The translations under genes were made by a program, and so were the position numbers. Below are positions 8,529 through 17,314 of a stretch of DNA of 64,000 nucleotides, piece by piece. Location: the NCBI GenBank assembly GCA_965227535.1, contig OZ245761.1:1488001-1552000 (forward strand). Direction: 5' to 3'. Below the pieces are notes generated by a model, which was given only the letters and a program-made list of their open reading frames with translations, did no database searches and had not been told where the DNA came from. Positions within the stretch are counted from its first letter, which is position 1. Every line of letters starts with the position of its first letter. This DNA comes from SZUA-430 sp965227535. Lineage in GTDB: Bacteria > Pseudomonadota > Alphaproteobacteria > Micropepsales > Micropepsaceae.

Positions 8529-9287
8529 TTACGCCGGCGCCCGCGTCATTGCGGCACAATGAGCTTCATAATTCGTTGCAAAAACCGTGGTTTCCGCGCG
8601 CGCGGCCAAACGGCGCAGAATGGCCTCCAGCGTGTCCCACAGGTTCAATTCCTCAAGCTCCCACGAATGGCCCCATAGATGAAACGTGCCGCCCGCCCGC
8701 GCGCACAGATCAATTAGCCGCTCCACCCTATGCTCGATGTCGCCCGCCGTCAGCGAAGCCCACAACAAGGACGCGCGTTCAACATCAGGCCCACCGCGCA
8801 AAAAACCTTTCAGGTAGACCGACTTCCGGTGCGGATAGAACTGAATCGTCGTCGGCATTTCGAACGCGTCGCGCCCCGCCGTCGGACAGAGATTGACGAC
8901 GGTGCGCGCATACGCGAACCCCGCCCGCTTAACGATTTCTTTAATCTCTGGCGAATAACGGCCACGCACGTAACAGAATCCGGGGACAGGACGACCCGTG
9001 AGAGTCTCAAGCCAAAGTTTGTTCTGCGTGATCTGCCGCTCAGCCTCACCCGCGGGCAATTCCGTCAGCACCACGTGGTCGATGCTGTGCCCGCCGACCT
9101 CGAACGCACCCGCCAACCGTTTGACCTCGGCTTCGCTCAACACCGGGCGGCCTTCCGAATTCCGGTTAGGAATATAGAAAGTGCCCGCAACGCCATACTT
9201 CGCCAGCAATTCCGCGACTTTGGCGTCGGCCGGGTATCCGTCGTCCCACGACGTCGTAACGACGAGCTTGCCTGGTTTCATATCCAT
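8529..9287 (-). CDS. NodB-type polysaccharide deacetylase
   Basis: 252 residues with the NodB homology fold of carbohydrate esterase family 4. Motif 1 is TSWDDGY (catalytic base/metal Asp15-Asp16). Motif 2 is GGHSIDH (metal ligands His67 and His71). Motif 3 is RGRYS. The late segment GTFHLWGHSWELEEL supplies the leaving-group histidine. The zinc triad is therefore intact, and N- or O-deacetylation of a glycan is likely. There is no signal peptide, so it probably acts in the cytoplasm on a lipid-linked intermediate or a sugar precursor. It is followed closely by the FAD oxidoreductase on the same strand and is divergent from the glycosyltransferase at 9378 (about 90-bp shared promoter region). 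Confidence 0.85.
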   Translation of the reverse strand: MDMKPGKLVVTTSWDDGYPADAKVAELLAKYGVAGTFYIPNRNSEGRPVLSEAEVKRLAGAFEVGGHSIDHVVLTELPAGEAERQITQNKLWLETLTGRPVPGFCYVRGRYSPEIKEIVKRAGFAYARTVVNLCPTAGRDAFEMPTTIQFYPHRKSVYLKGFLRGGPDVERASLLWASLTAGDIEHRVERLIDLCARAGGTFHLWGHSWELEELNLWDTLEAILRRLAARAETTVFATNYEAHCAAMTRAPA

Positions 9288-9377
9288 CGAACGACCGTAA
9301 CCGAGAACGCCTTTCCAGTCCGTACCGCAGTACTATTGTGACCCCCTTCCCTCTTTACCAGGCCTTGATGTCCAACC

Positions 9378-10550
9378 GTGCGCATTCTGCTCGTTCACAA
9401 TTACTACCAGCAGCGCGGCGGCGAGGATGTCGTGGTCGAGCAGGAATTGGCCCTGCTCCGGCAGAAGGGCCACGCCGCGGAACTCTTCGCCGTGCACAAC
9501 GATTCCATCCAGGGCCTGGCGCAGAAGGCCCTGACCGCTGCATTGGTCGTCTACAACCCTTGGGCCAAGGCGGCGCTGGCGGCAAAGCTGCGCGAATTCC
9601 GTCCGGACGTCGTCCACGTGCACAACTTCTTCCCAAAGCTGTCGCCGTCGATCTTCGACGCCTGCCGCCGGGCCGGCATCCCTTGCGTCATGACGCTTCA
9701 CAATTTCCGCATCCTGTGCCCGACCTCGATCCTGTTTCACAACGGCGAGATCTGTGAGCGCAGCCTGAAACACTCGGCCATCTGGGCCCTGCCGCACCGC
9801 GTCTACAAATCGTCGTTGATGGCGACGCTCCCCCTCGTGGTCATGGTCGACATCCACAAATGGCTGGGCACGTGGAAGCGCAAGGTCGACATCTTCATCG
9901 CCCTCACCGAATTCGCCAAAGCCAAATTCGTCGAGGGCGGCCTCGACCCCGACCACATCATCGTCAAAGGCAACGCCGTCGCCGATCCCTTGAACGGCGC
10001 CACACAGAACACGGGCAAGCGCCACGGCGCACTCTTCGTCGGCCGCCTCAGCGAAGAAAAAGGCATCGCCTCCCTGCTCACCGCATGGAAGGGCATAAAC
10101 TATCCGCTGCGCATCGCCGGCGACGGCCCGTTGCGTCCCTTGGTCGAAGCCGCGCAAGGCGAGAACATCATCTATCTGGGCCCACAAAGCCGCGACCAGG
10201 TCTACGCCGAAATGCAACGCGCCGCGTTCCTGATCCTGCCGTCGGTCTGCTACGAGATGTTCCCCATGACGCTCGCCGAAGCCTACGGCAACGGCCTACC
10301 GGTTCTGGCAAGCGATCTGGGCGGTTTGAAAAGCCTGCTCGACGACGGCGTTACGGGCCTCGCCTTCAAACCCGCTGATCCAGCGGATATCCGTGCGAAA
10401 GCGCGCTGGGCGATCGAACACCCCGACAAGCTGGCCGACATGGGCAAAGCCGCGCGCGCCAAATACGAAGCGCAGTACACGGCCGATCGCAACTACGCGA
10501 ACTTGATGCAGATCTACGAACGCGCTCTATCGAACAAAATAGCCGCTTAG
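9378..10550 (+). CDS. GT4-family glycosyltransferase
   Basis: 390 residues from a GTG start. The N-terminal MRILLVHNYYQQRGGEDVVV is the glycine-rich donor-domain opening of GT-B enzymes. The C-terminal half has ALFVGRLSEEKGI, LRIAGDGPLRP and CYEMFPMTLAEAYGNGLPV, where the two glutamates form the EX7E motif of retaining GT4 transferases that bind the nucleotide-sugar. It probably adds a hexose to a lipid-linked oligosaccharide at the cytoplasmic membrane. The stop overlaps the stop of the convergent Wza-like gene by four bases. The sugar specificity cannot be predicted. Confidence 0.88.
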   Translation: MRILLVHNYYQQRGGEDVVVEQELALLRQKGHAAELFAVHNDSIQGLAQKALTAALVVYNPWAKAALAAKLREFRPDVVHVHNFFPKLSPSIFDACRRAGIPCVMTLHNFRILCPTSILFHNGEICERSLKHSAIWALPHRVYKSSLMATLPLVVMVDIHKWLGTWKRKVDIFIALTEFAKAKFVEGGLDPDHIIVKGNAVADPLNGATQNTGKRHGALFVGRLSEEKGIASLLTAWKGINYPLRIAGDGPLRPLVEAAQGENIIYLGPQSRDQVYAEMQRAAFLILPSVCYEMFPMTLAEAYGNGLPVLASDLGGLKSLLDDGVTGLAFKPADPADIRAKARWAIEHPDKLADMGKAARAKYEAQYTADRNYANLMQIYERALSNKIAA

Positions 10551-11149
10551 AGGTGAACCTCGGGAATGCGCACGACGTCGCCCGGCAGGATCGCGATGTC
10601 AGCCGTCACGTCGTATTCCGTCTCCACCGTATCGCTCGCACGCCGAATGAACACACGGCCTCTGTTCGCGCGATAGGTATGCCCGCCGGCCAAAGCCACC
10701 GCCGCGAACAACGACATTCCGGGCCGATACGCGAACTCCCCCGGCTTGGCGATCTCGCCGAGAACGTAAAACGGCCCGAACGAAACCACATCCACCGAAA
10801 CGCGCGCCTTCTTGAAGAGGCCCGCTTTGCCGTACGCCTGCGCGATGGTTCCGGCCGCTTCCTTCGTCGTCGCGCCTTTGATCACCACGGGCTCAAGCGC
10901 CGGTATCGAAATCGTACCCGTGTCGTCGATGACGTATTCCATGCTCTCGGCCGCAAGATCGAACACGCTGACGCGTACCCGATCGCCCGGCGTCAGACGA
11001 TACGCGGCCGCCGACAAATTGTTGCTCGTCAGCGCGCGCTCGGCCGGATCCTTCGGCGCAACGCTGATCATTTGCTCGGCGCACGCCGTGAGTCCGACGC
11101 CCAACGCCAACACAACAACGACACGCGCGAAAAGTCGGAAGTGGTTCAT
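10547..11149 (-). CDS. Wza-like polysaccharide export lipoprotein (short form)
   Basis: 200 residues from ATG 11149, with GGGG upstream. The N-terminus MNHFRLFARVVVVLALGVGLTAC is a lipoprotein signal with lipobox LTAC. It is followed by the Poly_export domain (YRLTPGDRVRVSVFD, then IDDTGTISIPALEPVVIKG) and one SLBB-like domain (FYVLGEIAKPGEFAYRPGMS). At 200 residues it is shorter than Wza, which has extra domains and a C-terminal outer-membrane helix. It may therefore rely on a separate barrel for outer-membrane passage; the divergent BBP2 barrel gene at 11256 is a natural candidate partner (inference). The promoter region contains a CtrA-type box. Confidence 0.85.
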   Translation of the reverse strand: MNHFRLFARVVVVLALGVGLTACAEQMISVAPKDPAERALTSNNLSAAAYRLTPGDRVRVSVFDLAAESMEYVIDDTGTISIPALEPVVIKGATTKEAAGTIAQAYGKAGLFKKARVSVDVVSFGPFYVLGEIAKPGEFAYRPGMSLFAAVALAGGHTYRANRGRVFIRRASDTVETEYDVTADIAILPGDVVRIPEVHL

Positions 11150-11187
11150 GATCAAGCCCCGTTCGCCCGCACGATAGTTCGCCTCAC

Positions 11188-11203
11188 TTAAGCGTATCTT
11201 AAC
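11188..11203. promoter_or_regulatory. CtrA-binding-site-like box, TTAA-N7-TTAAC
   Basis: TTAAGCGTATCTTAAC matches the alphaproteobacterial CtrA consensus at all nine defined positions. It lies in the 106-bp divergent promoter region between the Wza-like lipoprotein (start 11149, minus) and the BBP2 barrel (start 11256, plus). An AT-rich motif of this kind is unlikely by chance in such a short intergenic stretch of GC-rich DNA. It suggests cell-cycle or motility-linked control of both export genes. Binding is an inference. Confidence 0.5.
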
Positions 11204-11255
11204 GACGCAGGGCTTGGATGAAGGCCGATAATCCGCTCCATGCGAAAGCTTCTCG

Positions 11256-12515
11256 TTGTCGCGTCGAAGTTCCATCCGCGGGGTCTTGCTGCCCGCTGCG
11301 GCGCTGCTGGTATGGGCCGGTGGCGGCAGCCACACCGCGCGCGCGGACGAACCGAACAACGTCGGCGACCGATTCCGCGACATGAACAGACCGCAAGGCC
11401 TGCTGATCGAAGGCTGGCAAGTCCGCCCGTCGCTCCTGCTGCGCGGCGGCTATGACGACAACATCACGCTAAGACGCGGCGACGGTCCCGCCAGCAGCGA
11501 ATTCGCGATCCGCGGCGCAATCGACGCCGCTCAAGACGTCGGCCCCTATCAGCTCCGCCTCGACGGCGCCGTCGAACAGACGTGGTATCCGCAATCGCGC
11601 GACAACGACGCGACCGAAATCGAAGCGCGCGCCGCCGCCGTCTTCGACGGCAGGCCCTTCCAGCTGCACGGCTCTCTCGCCTACCTGCAAGGCGTCGAAC
11701 GCGCGATCGACAACGGCATCTTCGTCGACGGCGTCTTCGAACCCTACGAGAAACGCCCGGAGTTTCGCCGCATCCCCGTCGAATTCGGCATCGACTACAA
11801 ATCCGCCATCGAGTTGAAAGGCACACTGAACGTCACAGCCGTCGACTACGAAACGCAAACGACTCTGTCGGGCCTAAGCGTCCCGCAAGACTTCCGCCGC
11901 GGCACCGAAAGCGAACTGCGCATCCGCGGCAGCTATGAGGTCTATCCCGGCTTATCGTTCTTCGGCGAAACCGCAACGACCTGGGGCCGCTATCGCGATT
12001 CACAAGGCGACCGCGACACGTGGCGAGTGGCGACAGGCAGCAGCTTCGAGTTCACGCGCCTCCTCCTCGGCGAAGCGAGCGCGGGCTTCACCCAATTGTC
12101 GCTGCCCAACGGCGGCGAAACCTCCGGCTTCACCTACGGCGCGCGCATCCACTGGTTCGTGAGCGACCTCGTCTCCCTGACGCTGAACGCCGAACGCCGC
12201 TTCGACGGCGACGTAACGACGACAGGCGCGGGCATCACCTCCGCCACGCCGGTCACCCACGAACTGATCGGCCTGCGCGCAGAGTGGGAACCGCTAAGAC
12301 AATTGCTGGTCTACGCGCAAGCCGGCTACGACCAGGAACAGCGCGACCAACTCGGCCAAACCAACGACTTCACGTCGATCGGCGCGGGCGCGACCTACAG
12401 CCTCACCAAGACGATCAGCCTGATCGCCGACGCGACGTACGAATTCGGCACATCCGACTTCTCCAACGACGTCGAACGCTACCGCCTCGCCATCGGCGCC
12501 ATCGCCGCCTACTGA
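11256..12515 (+). CDS. BBP2-type outer-membrane beta-barrel protein
   Basis: 419 residues from TTG 11256, which is the first usable start after an in-frame stop at 11229. The N-terminus SSIRGVLLPAAALLVWAGG...TARA/DEP is a clear Sec signal peptide. The rest consists of alternating strands, beginning VRPSLLLRGGYDDNITLRRGDG and ending YRLAIGAIAAY with an aromatic C-terminus typical of outer-membrane barrels. The family (OMP_b-brl_2/BBP2) is found in exopolysaccharide loci. The gene is divergent from the Wza-like lipoprotein gene and convergent with gspD (7 bp between stops). A relative is cut off at the left edge of the window. Inference: it forms or supports the outer-membrane route for the polysaccharide. 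Confidence 0.82.
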   Translation: MSRRSSIRGVLLPAAALLVWAGGGSHTARADEPNNVGDRFRDMNRPQGLLIEGWQVRPSLLLRGGYDDNITLRRGDGPASSEFAIRGAIDAAQDVGPYQLRLDGAVEQTWYPQSRDNDATEIEARAAAVFDGRPFQLHGSLAYLQGVERAIDNGIFVDGVFEPYEKRPEFRRIPVEFGIDYKSAIELKGTLNVTAVDYETQTTLSGLSVPQDFRRGTESELRIRGSYEVYPGLSFFGETATTWGRYRDSQGDRDTWRVATGSSFEFTRLLLGEASAGFTQLSLPNGGETSGFTYGARIHWFVSDLVSLTLNAERRFDGDVTTTGAGITSATPVTHELIGLRAEWEPLRQLLVYAQAGYDQEQRDQLGQTNDFTSIGAGATYSLTKTISLIADATYEFGTSDFSNDVERYRLAIGAIAAY

Positions 12516-12522
12516 CCGCCGC

Positions 12523-14631
12523 TCAGCGCCCCTTGCGCCGCCGCTCTTCGGACTCTGTCATCATCGCATCGAGCCCGCTCAACCCTTTGCGCAACTGATC
12601 CGCCAACTCACGGGCCGCGGCCGGACTGCGCAGTATCTGCGGCCGCAGGAAGATGAGCAGCTCGGTTCGATCCTTGGTGTCCGTCGTCGACGAGAAGAGC
12701 TTGCCGACCAACGGAATGTCTTTCAACACCGGCACGCCGCTGTCGCCGTAGGACAGGCTGTCGCGAATGAGCCCGCCAAGCGCGACGGCGTCCCCGTCTT
12801 GCACGGCAACCGTAGTCGAGATCTTGCGCTGCTGTATCGTCGGCGAGTCGATGCCTGAAGACGTGGTCGGTATCGCCGAACTGACCTCCTGGTTCACATC
12901 GACGAAGACGGTGCCGCTCTTGCCGATCCGCGGCGTCACTCTCAACACGATCCCAGTGTCGCGGAACTGCACGGAATTGACGATCGTTGGGTCATCGGCG
13001 TCTCGGATACCGGTGGCGCTCTGCGTCACGATCGGGACCTGATCGCCGACCTGAAGCGTCGCGGCCTTATTGTCGAGCGTGATCAATTTCGGCGCGGAGA
13101 TCACCTTGATGTCGGTCACCGCGCCCAGCGCGTTCACGGCGACGTCGATGTCGGGCACCGTGTAGGTGAATGAAAAGCCCGGAAACTGAGACGACACATT
13201 GCCGGTCTTCGAAAAATTGTAGGTCTGGTCTCCATTCCGGAAGAACCACTCGACCCCGTATTTCAACGTATCGTTCAACGTGACTTCGGCGATCGTAACC
13301 TCGACCATCACCTGATCGGGCGCGACGTCGATCTCCTTCAAAAAGCGCTCGAGCGAGGCGTACTCCGTGGCGTCAGCTTGAATGATCAGCGCGTTGTTGG
13401 ACGGGTCGAGCGCAATCTGAGGCCCGCCGCCGTTGCCGTTGCTTCGCCCCACGCCTGCCGGCGCGAAGGGCGGCGGCGAAGACGGCTCAGCGCCGGGCGG
13501 CGGCGCGCTCGACCCATCGCTCGATCCGTTGGGCGGCGCGTCGCTGACATTGACCGAGCCGCCGTAAATCGCTGCCAACGAACGCGCCACATCCTCGGCC
13601 TTCGCATTCTGCATGCGGTAGTAGTAGATGCGCCGCCCAGGTCCGCTCTGCGGCACGTCGAGCCGCGCGACCCACTTCGTCACTTCGCTCAAATACGCCG
13701 ACCGCGGCGACACGACGAGCAGCGTGTTGAGCCGTCCCAGCGGCACGAAGCGAATAAGCGACGCATTTGCGCCGACCGTCGTCTCGAACACGCGCTTCAA
13801 CTCGTCCGCCAACGCCGCCGCCTCCATGTGCTCCGGCCGGACGAGTGCGTAAGACATGCCCTTCATGTAATCGACGTCGAAGAGCCGTACCGTATCGAGC
13901 ATCGACGCCCGCTCTTGACCGGTGCCGGCGAGGAAGATCAGGTTTCGAGCCGCGTCGACCGAAAGCACCCCGCCTGTTGGCGCCACGGGCTGCAGAATCT
14001 TTTGCATCTCCGCCGCGGCGACGAACTTGAGCGGCACAATCTCTATGCCGTAGCCCGGCAAGCGCGACCGCGCAGACCCGGACACCTCAAACCCGTCGAC
14101 CCGGCGCTGCGCCTCCGTCGCCGGCACAACATTGTAGACGTTGTCGGCGAGAACAATGACGGCGCCGTTCACTTTCAACGCCGTTTCCAGCGCCGCGATC
14201 ACATCTTCACGGCGCAACGGCTTGCTGGTCTTGATCGTAACCTTGCCCTGCACCTGCGGATCGATAGAGTACGGAACCTTCAGCACGTCACCCAGCACCG
14301 TGCGGATGACGTCCTTCACCTCCGCATCCGCAAAGTCGAGGTTGAAGTCGCCCTCGCTGGCCCGGCCGCGACGCTGCGGCGGCGCCGCCACGAAACTGTC
14401 ATTGCCTGAGAACACCTCGGTCTTCGGCAACGCGGGTCCAGCATCAGCCTGCTCGTTCAACACCACGCTCGCCGGCGGCGGCGCGCTGCGTGAAGCATCC
14501 ATGGCCGGACTGGCTGGGGCGATCGCGACGTCGTCTGTCGTCGCACAGCCACTGAGCAGAACCGCCAAGACAACGCTGCAGAGCACGGGCGCAACGGATG
14601 GGGTTCGCACGAACTGAACATGACGCGCCAT
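12523..14631 (-). CDS. gspD: Type II secretion secretin GspD
   Basis: 702 residues from ATG 14631, which is preceded by GGGGTGAGG. The N-terminus has a lipoprotein signal (SVVLAVLLSGC). An N0 domain follows (FNLDFADAEVKDVIRTVLGD, about residues 97-165), then N1-N3 repeats (IEIVPLKFVAAAEMQKILQP, then FVPLGRLNTLLVVSPR), a long Pro/Gly/Ser insertion around residue 370, and the secretin barrel (QVMVEVTIAEVTLNDTLKYG to VPVLKDIPLVGKLFSS and TELLIFLRPQIL). This is the standard GspD/PulD layout: an outer-membrane channel for folded periplasmic proteins. It is last in a minus-strand L-M-C/N-D order, 111 bp after the C/N-like gene. The low-complexity insert in N3 is a family-typical variable loop. Confidence 0.92.
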   Translation of the reverse strand: MARHVQFVRTPSVAPVLCSVVLAVLLSGCATTDDVAIAPASPAMDASRSAPPPASVVLNEQADAGPALPKTEVFSGNDSFVAAPPQRRGRASEGDFNLDFADAEVKDVIRTVLGDVLKVPYSIDPQVQGKVTIKTSKPLRREDVIAALETALKVNGAVIVLADNVYNVVPATEAQRRVDGFEVSGSARSRLPGYGIEIVPLKFVAAAEMQKILQPVAPTGGVLSVDAARNLIFLAGTGQERASMLDTVRLFDVDYMKGMSYALVRPEHMEAAALADELKRVFETTVGANASLIRFVPLGRLNTLLVVSPRSAYLSEVTKWVARLDVPQSGPGRRIYYYRMQNAKAEDVARSLAAIYGGSVNVSDAPPNGSSDGSSAPPPGAEPSSPPPFAPAGVGRSNGNGGGPQIALDPSNNALIIQADATEYASLERFLKEIDVAPDQVMVEVTIAEVTLNDTLKYGVEWFFRNGDQTYNFSKTGNVSSQFPGFSFTYTVPDIDVAVNALGAVTDIKVISAPKLITLDNKAATLQVGDQVPIVTQSATGIRDADDPTIVNSVQFRDTGIVLRVTPRIGKSGTVFVDVNQEVSSAIPTTSSGIDSPTIQQRKISTTVAVQDGDAVALGGLIRDSLSYGDSGVPVLKDIPLVGKLFSSTTDTKDRTELLIFLRPQILRSPAAARELADQLRKGLSGLDAMMTESEERRRKGR

Positions 14632-14742
14632 CGACAAACCTCACCCCAATGCGGAAGCATCAGGAAAAGAAAAACGAGAAACACGTCAAGTGAAATGCTG
14701 AATAGAGCGTAACTATCCCAATGAATCGATGAAGGTTCTCTC

Positions 14743-15255
14743 TTAAGGCGATTGAGCGCGGTTCTGTGCCTTAGGAATTGCAAGAAGTTCTTTGCGATCG
14801 CCACCGGAGATTGCAACACCGTCGACGCCGATCCTCACCACGGTCCACCCCTCGAACGCGTCACCGGGCCTCAGCGTGAGCAATTGCCCGCCCGTCTTTT
14901 GCACCAGCGCCAACTGCGTGTGACGATCGCCGGTGAACCCAACCAGCCGGTACTGCGCGAGATCTCCGAGAACAATCGCAGGCTTAGGCGCCTCCGGAGG
15001 TGGCGGCAGAGGATCGGGCTTGCGGTCGGCGTTGAATAGCGGCCGCTCGGCGATCGCGTCAAACGTGCCGATCGCCGGCATGGGCGCCATCACCAAAGTC
15101 GGGGGCGCCTTCACCTCAGCCGCTTGCGGCGCATCGAACAGATCGAACACGCGCAGCGGCGACGGAAAGAATGCAACGACCGCTGCAGCCAAGCCCAGCG
15201 CCCCAATCAGCGCGAGAAACTTTTGCGCTCCACCGATATCCGCAAGCACGTTCAT
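14743..15255 (-). CDS. Type II secretion GspC/GspN-like inner-membrane protein
   Basis: 170 residues with one N-terminal membrane helix (FLALIGALGLAAAVVAFF). A periplasmic part starts with FDAIAERPLFNADRKPDP, the F-x-x-I-x-x-RPLF signature of the homology-region domain in GspC/GspN-type proteins. It then has YRLVGFTGDRHTQLALVQ and LRPGDAFEGWTV, as in HR domains that bind the secretin N0 domain. There is no PDZ domain. Its start overlaps the gspM stop by four bases (ATGA) and gspD follows, which fits a connector between the inner-membrane platform and the secretin. GspC and GspN naming is not reliable here, so no symbol is given. Confidence 0.78.
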   Translation of the reverse strand: MNVLADIGGAQKFLALIGALGLAAAVVAFFPSPLRVFDLFDAPQAAEVKAPPTLVMAPMPAIGTFDAIAERPLFNADRKPDPLPPPPEAPKPAIVLGDLAQYRLVGFTGDRHTQLALVQKTGGQLLTLRPGDAFEGWTVVRIGVDGVAISGGDRKELLAIPKAQNRAQSP

Positions 15256-15830
15256 GGCGCACGCATATGGGCCGACACGACGACCTCCACCTGAAGCTTG
15301 TTCGGGGCGCCGGCTTGTGGATTCACGGACCAGTCGCCATCGGGATCGCGGATCACCAGCGTCTCAATCTTCAGCAACGGCCGCGCCGCATCGATGCCGT
15401 GCAATACCTTGATGAGCGCTTTCACATCCGCGTCCAGCATCGTCTGCACCGTCACCTTCGTCAGCGCACCCTCGCGCGTCTCCGGCAGCGCTTGACTGCT
15501 GGTGACCACGGCTGATGCCGACGCCGCCAGTTGGCTCAACTGTCCCTGAAGCTGCGCAACCGCCAAGGTCGCTTGCGGCGCCGCGAACGTCAAAAGCTGC
15601 GCATCCGGATTCGCGGCCAGCTTCTTGGCCGCTGCTTCATAACGCGGCGCCGCATCGGCCAGCCCCTCCATCGTCGAAGCCTGACGCCGCAACATATCGA
15701 CCCGTTCGCCGTGCAGCGCCCACGACGACCACGCCGGCACGACGACCGCACTCAGCAACACAACGATAATCAGACCCAATATCCCGATCGCGATCCACCG
15801 CTGCATATACGGCCCAAGCTCAAGTCTCAT
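15252..15830 (-). CDS. gspM: Type II secretion GspM-like protein
   Basis: 192 residues with a single N-terminal membrane helix (WIAIGILGLIIVVLLSAVVVPAW), then a helical segment (LRRQASTMEGLADAAPRYEA) and a ferredoxin-like periplasmic domain ending KLQVEVVVSAHMR. This is the topology of GspM/PilO-class platform proteins (T2SSM_b type). It overlaps gspL upstream and the C/N-like gene downstream by ATGA, so the three are translationally coupled. Expected role: binding GspL in the inner-membrane assembly platform. Confidence 0.82.
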   Translation of the reverse strand: MRLELGPYMQRWIAIGILGLIIVVLLSAVVVPAWSSWALHGERVDMLRRQASTMEGLADAAPRYEAAAKKLAANPDAQLLTFAAPQATLAVAQLQGQLSQLAASASAVVTSSQALPETREGALTKVTVQTMLDADVKALIKVLHGIDAARPLLKIETLVIRDPDGDWSVNPQAGAPNKLQVEVVVSAHMRAP

Positions 15831-16939
15831 CGCGCAGCCTCAAGCCGCATCGACAGTTCGAACCGATCCTTGTTCAGCTCCGGCCGCCGCATGACAGGCG
15901 ACCGAAATTTGACCTCTTTGAACAGCTTCGACGCCTCGACCTTCGCGATCAGCCCCGGCGCATCGGACGCAAAACCCGTGAGTTCGATGGCGTCGCCCGT
16001 CAACCGCAACTCGGTCAAGCGTGCGCTGTCGGGCAAAAGCTTCGTCAGCGCATCGACAATCTCCAGCGTCAATCCGGGCCGATGCGCGCGCGCCATCGCA
16101 AACGGCTGCGTCATCGCCTCCAACTGCTGGCGAAGGCTCGCGCTACGCTGCGCAAGCGGCCGCAGCTCGGCAATGCGCGCCTGCCATCCCTCGATTTCGC
16201 GTCCGCGCGCCGCGTCCAGCGAAACGCCTGCCACGTACCAAGCCAGCGCCGCACCGCAGACGAAGCCGAGATTGATGAGCAGCGCCTTGCGCGGTGTTCC
16301 AGCCAGCTTCGGCGCGCGAAGATCAAATCCCATCCGCGCGCCATTGCCGCCGTCGACGTCAACGGCCGTAGGCGTAAGCGACATTGCTCTGAGGCGCTGC
16401 TCGACAGCCTCGACCAAAGCAAGCGGAGCTATGGCGACATCGACTGTCGTCTTCCCCTCGACGCGGTCGCGATCAACAACGCGCACGCCAAAGCGAACGG
16501 CGTCGGCCCTGAACGGCGACAAACGGTCGATCTGCAACTCAACGGCCGACCGCAAATCGCCGTCGGCCATGACCGGCATCTCAATACGTCGGCACAGAAC
16601 CGTCGTTTTCGGCAACAGAACCGTCAATCGCGACAAGCTGAAATCCGGCGCCGCCTGCAAAATCTGATCGGCAAGCCCCTTATCGTCCGCGGAAGCATCC
16701 AACTCCAGCGCCCGCGCCGCGTCGCCGCCGGGGATCACGCGCCAACTGCTCCCGCGCACAAGCAACGTGGCAATCTGCGGTGGTTCCGGAAACAATCGGC
16801 GCGCCCACACCGGCGCTAATGCCTTGAGTTCGTCGAGCCACCACGTAACCGCGCGTTGAGCCAACGCCGGCGCGTCCGCCAACCGCACAGGCGCGTTCAA
16901 GTCAATCGTGACTGTACGATCCGGCACCAAAGAAGACAC
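15827..16939 (-). CDS. gspL: Type II secretion GspL-like protein (PilM/PilN-type fusion)
   Basis: 370 residues from GTG 16939; no strong ribosome site is visible. The N-terminal 200 residues are an actin-like cytoplasmic domain (LTVLLPKTTVLCRRIEMP, then DLRSAVELQIDRLSPF, a PilM/GspL hallmark). A membrane helix follows (KALLINLGFVCGAALAWYVAG), then a coiled region and a PilN-like periplasmic domain (LTELRLTGDAIELTGFASDA). GspL normally recruits the secretion ATPase GspE to GspM, but no GspE, GspF or pseudopilin gene is present in this window. It is the first gene of the minus-strand L-M-C/N-D series. Confidence 0.83.
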   Translation of the reverse strand: MSSLVPDRTVTIDLNAPVRLADAPALAQRAVTWWLDELKALAPVWARRLFPEPPQIATLLVRGSSWRVIPGGDAARALELDASADDKGLADQILQAAPDFSLSRLTVLLPKTTVLCRRIEMPVMADGDLRSAVELQIDRLSPFRADAVRFGVRVVDRDRVEGKTTVDVAIAPLALVEAVEQRLRAMSLTPTAVDVDGGNGARMGFDLRAPKLAGTPRKALLINLGFVCGAALAWYVAGVSLDAARGREIEGWQARIAELRPLAQRSASLRQQLEAMTQPFAMARAHRPGLTLEIVDALTKLLPDSARLTELRLTGDAIELTGFASDAPGLIAKVEASKLFKEVKFRSPVMRRPELNKDRFELSMRLEAAR

Positions 16940-17314
16940 ATACGTTACGAGAACTCGTGCAGCTTTCTACTGGTCGGCAAGCGCAACAGCAAATCGAGAT
17001 TCGGACACGGCGTGATAACAACTGTGAGGCGAGAATTGCCACGCGCCTATCTCTCGGGCACAAACGTTCGCGAGCGCCGCTGCGGTGAACGCCAGCGCAT
17101 GCGGATATCGCTAGGAACAACGCGGACCGGCGTTCGGATACGTAGCGACCCGTAACACGGCGCATTCTTGTGGCTTTCGCCTCGACCCAGCCTCCACCGA
17201 AAACACGACGGTTAGGCGGGGTCCCGCATGGAACCTTCGTCCCGGCGGCGCGTTTGAATGACCAGCGCCGGTGGCGCGCCCGCCCTCGACCTGAAATGAC
17301 ACCTGCGAACGCAC
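16940..17314. other. 375-bp intergenic region between divergent gspL and ndvB
   Basis: This gap lies between the starts of the minus-strand type II secretion operon and the plus-strand cyclic glucan synthase gene, so it must hold promoters for both. I saw no convincing -35/-10 pair, dyad or RNA structure, and no short ORF with coding character. Confidence 0.4.
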
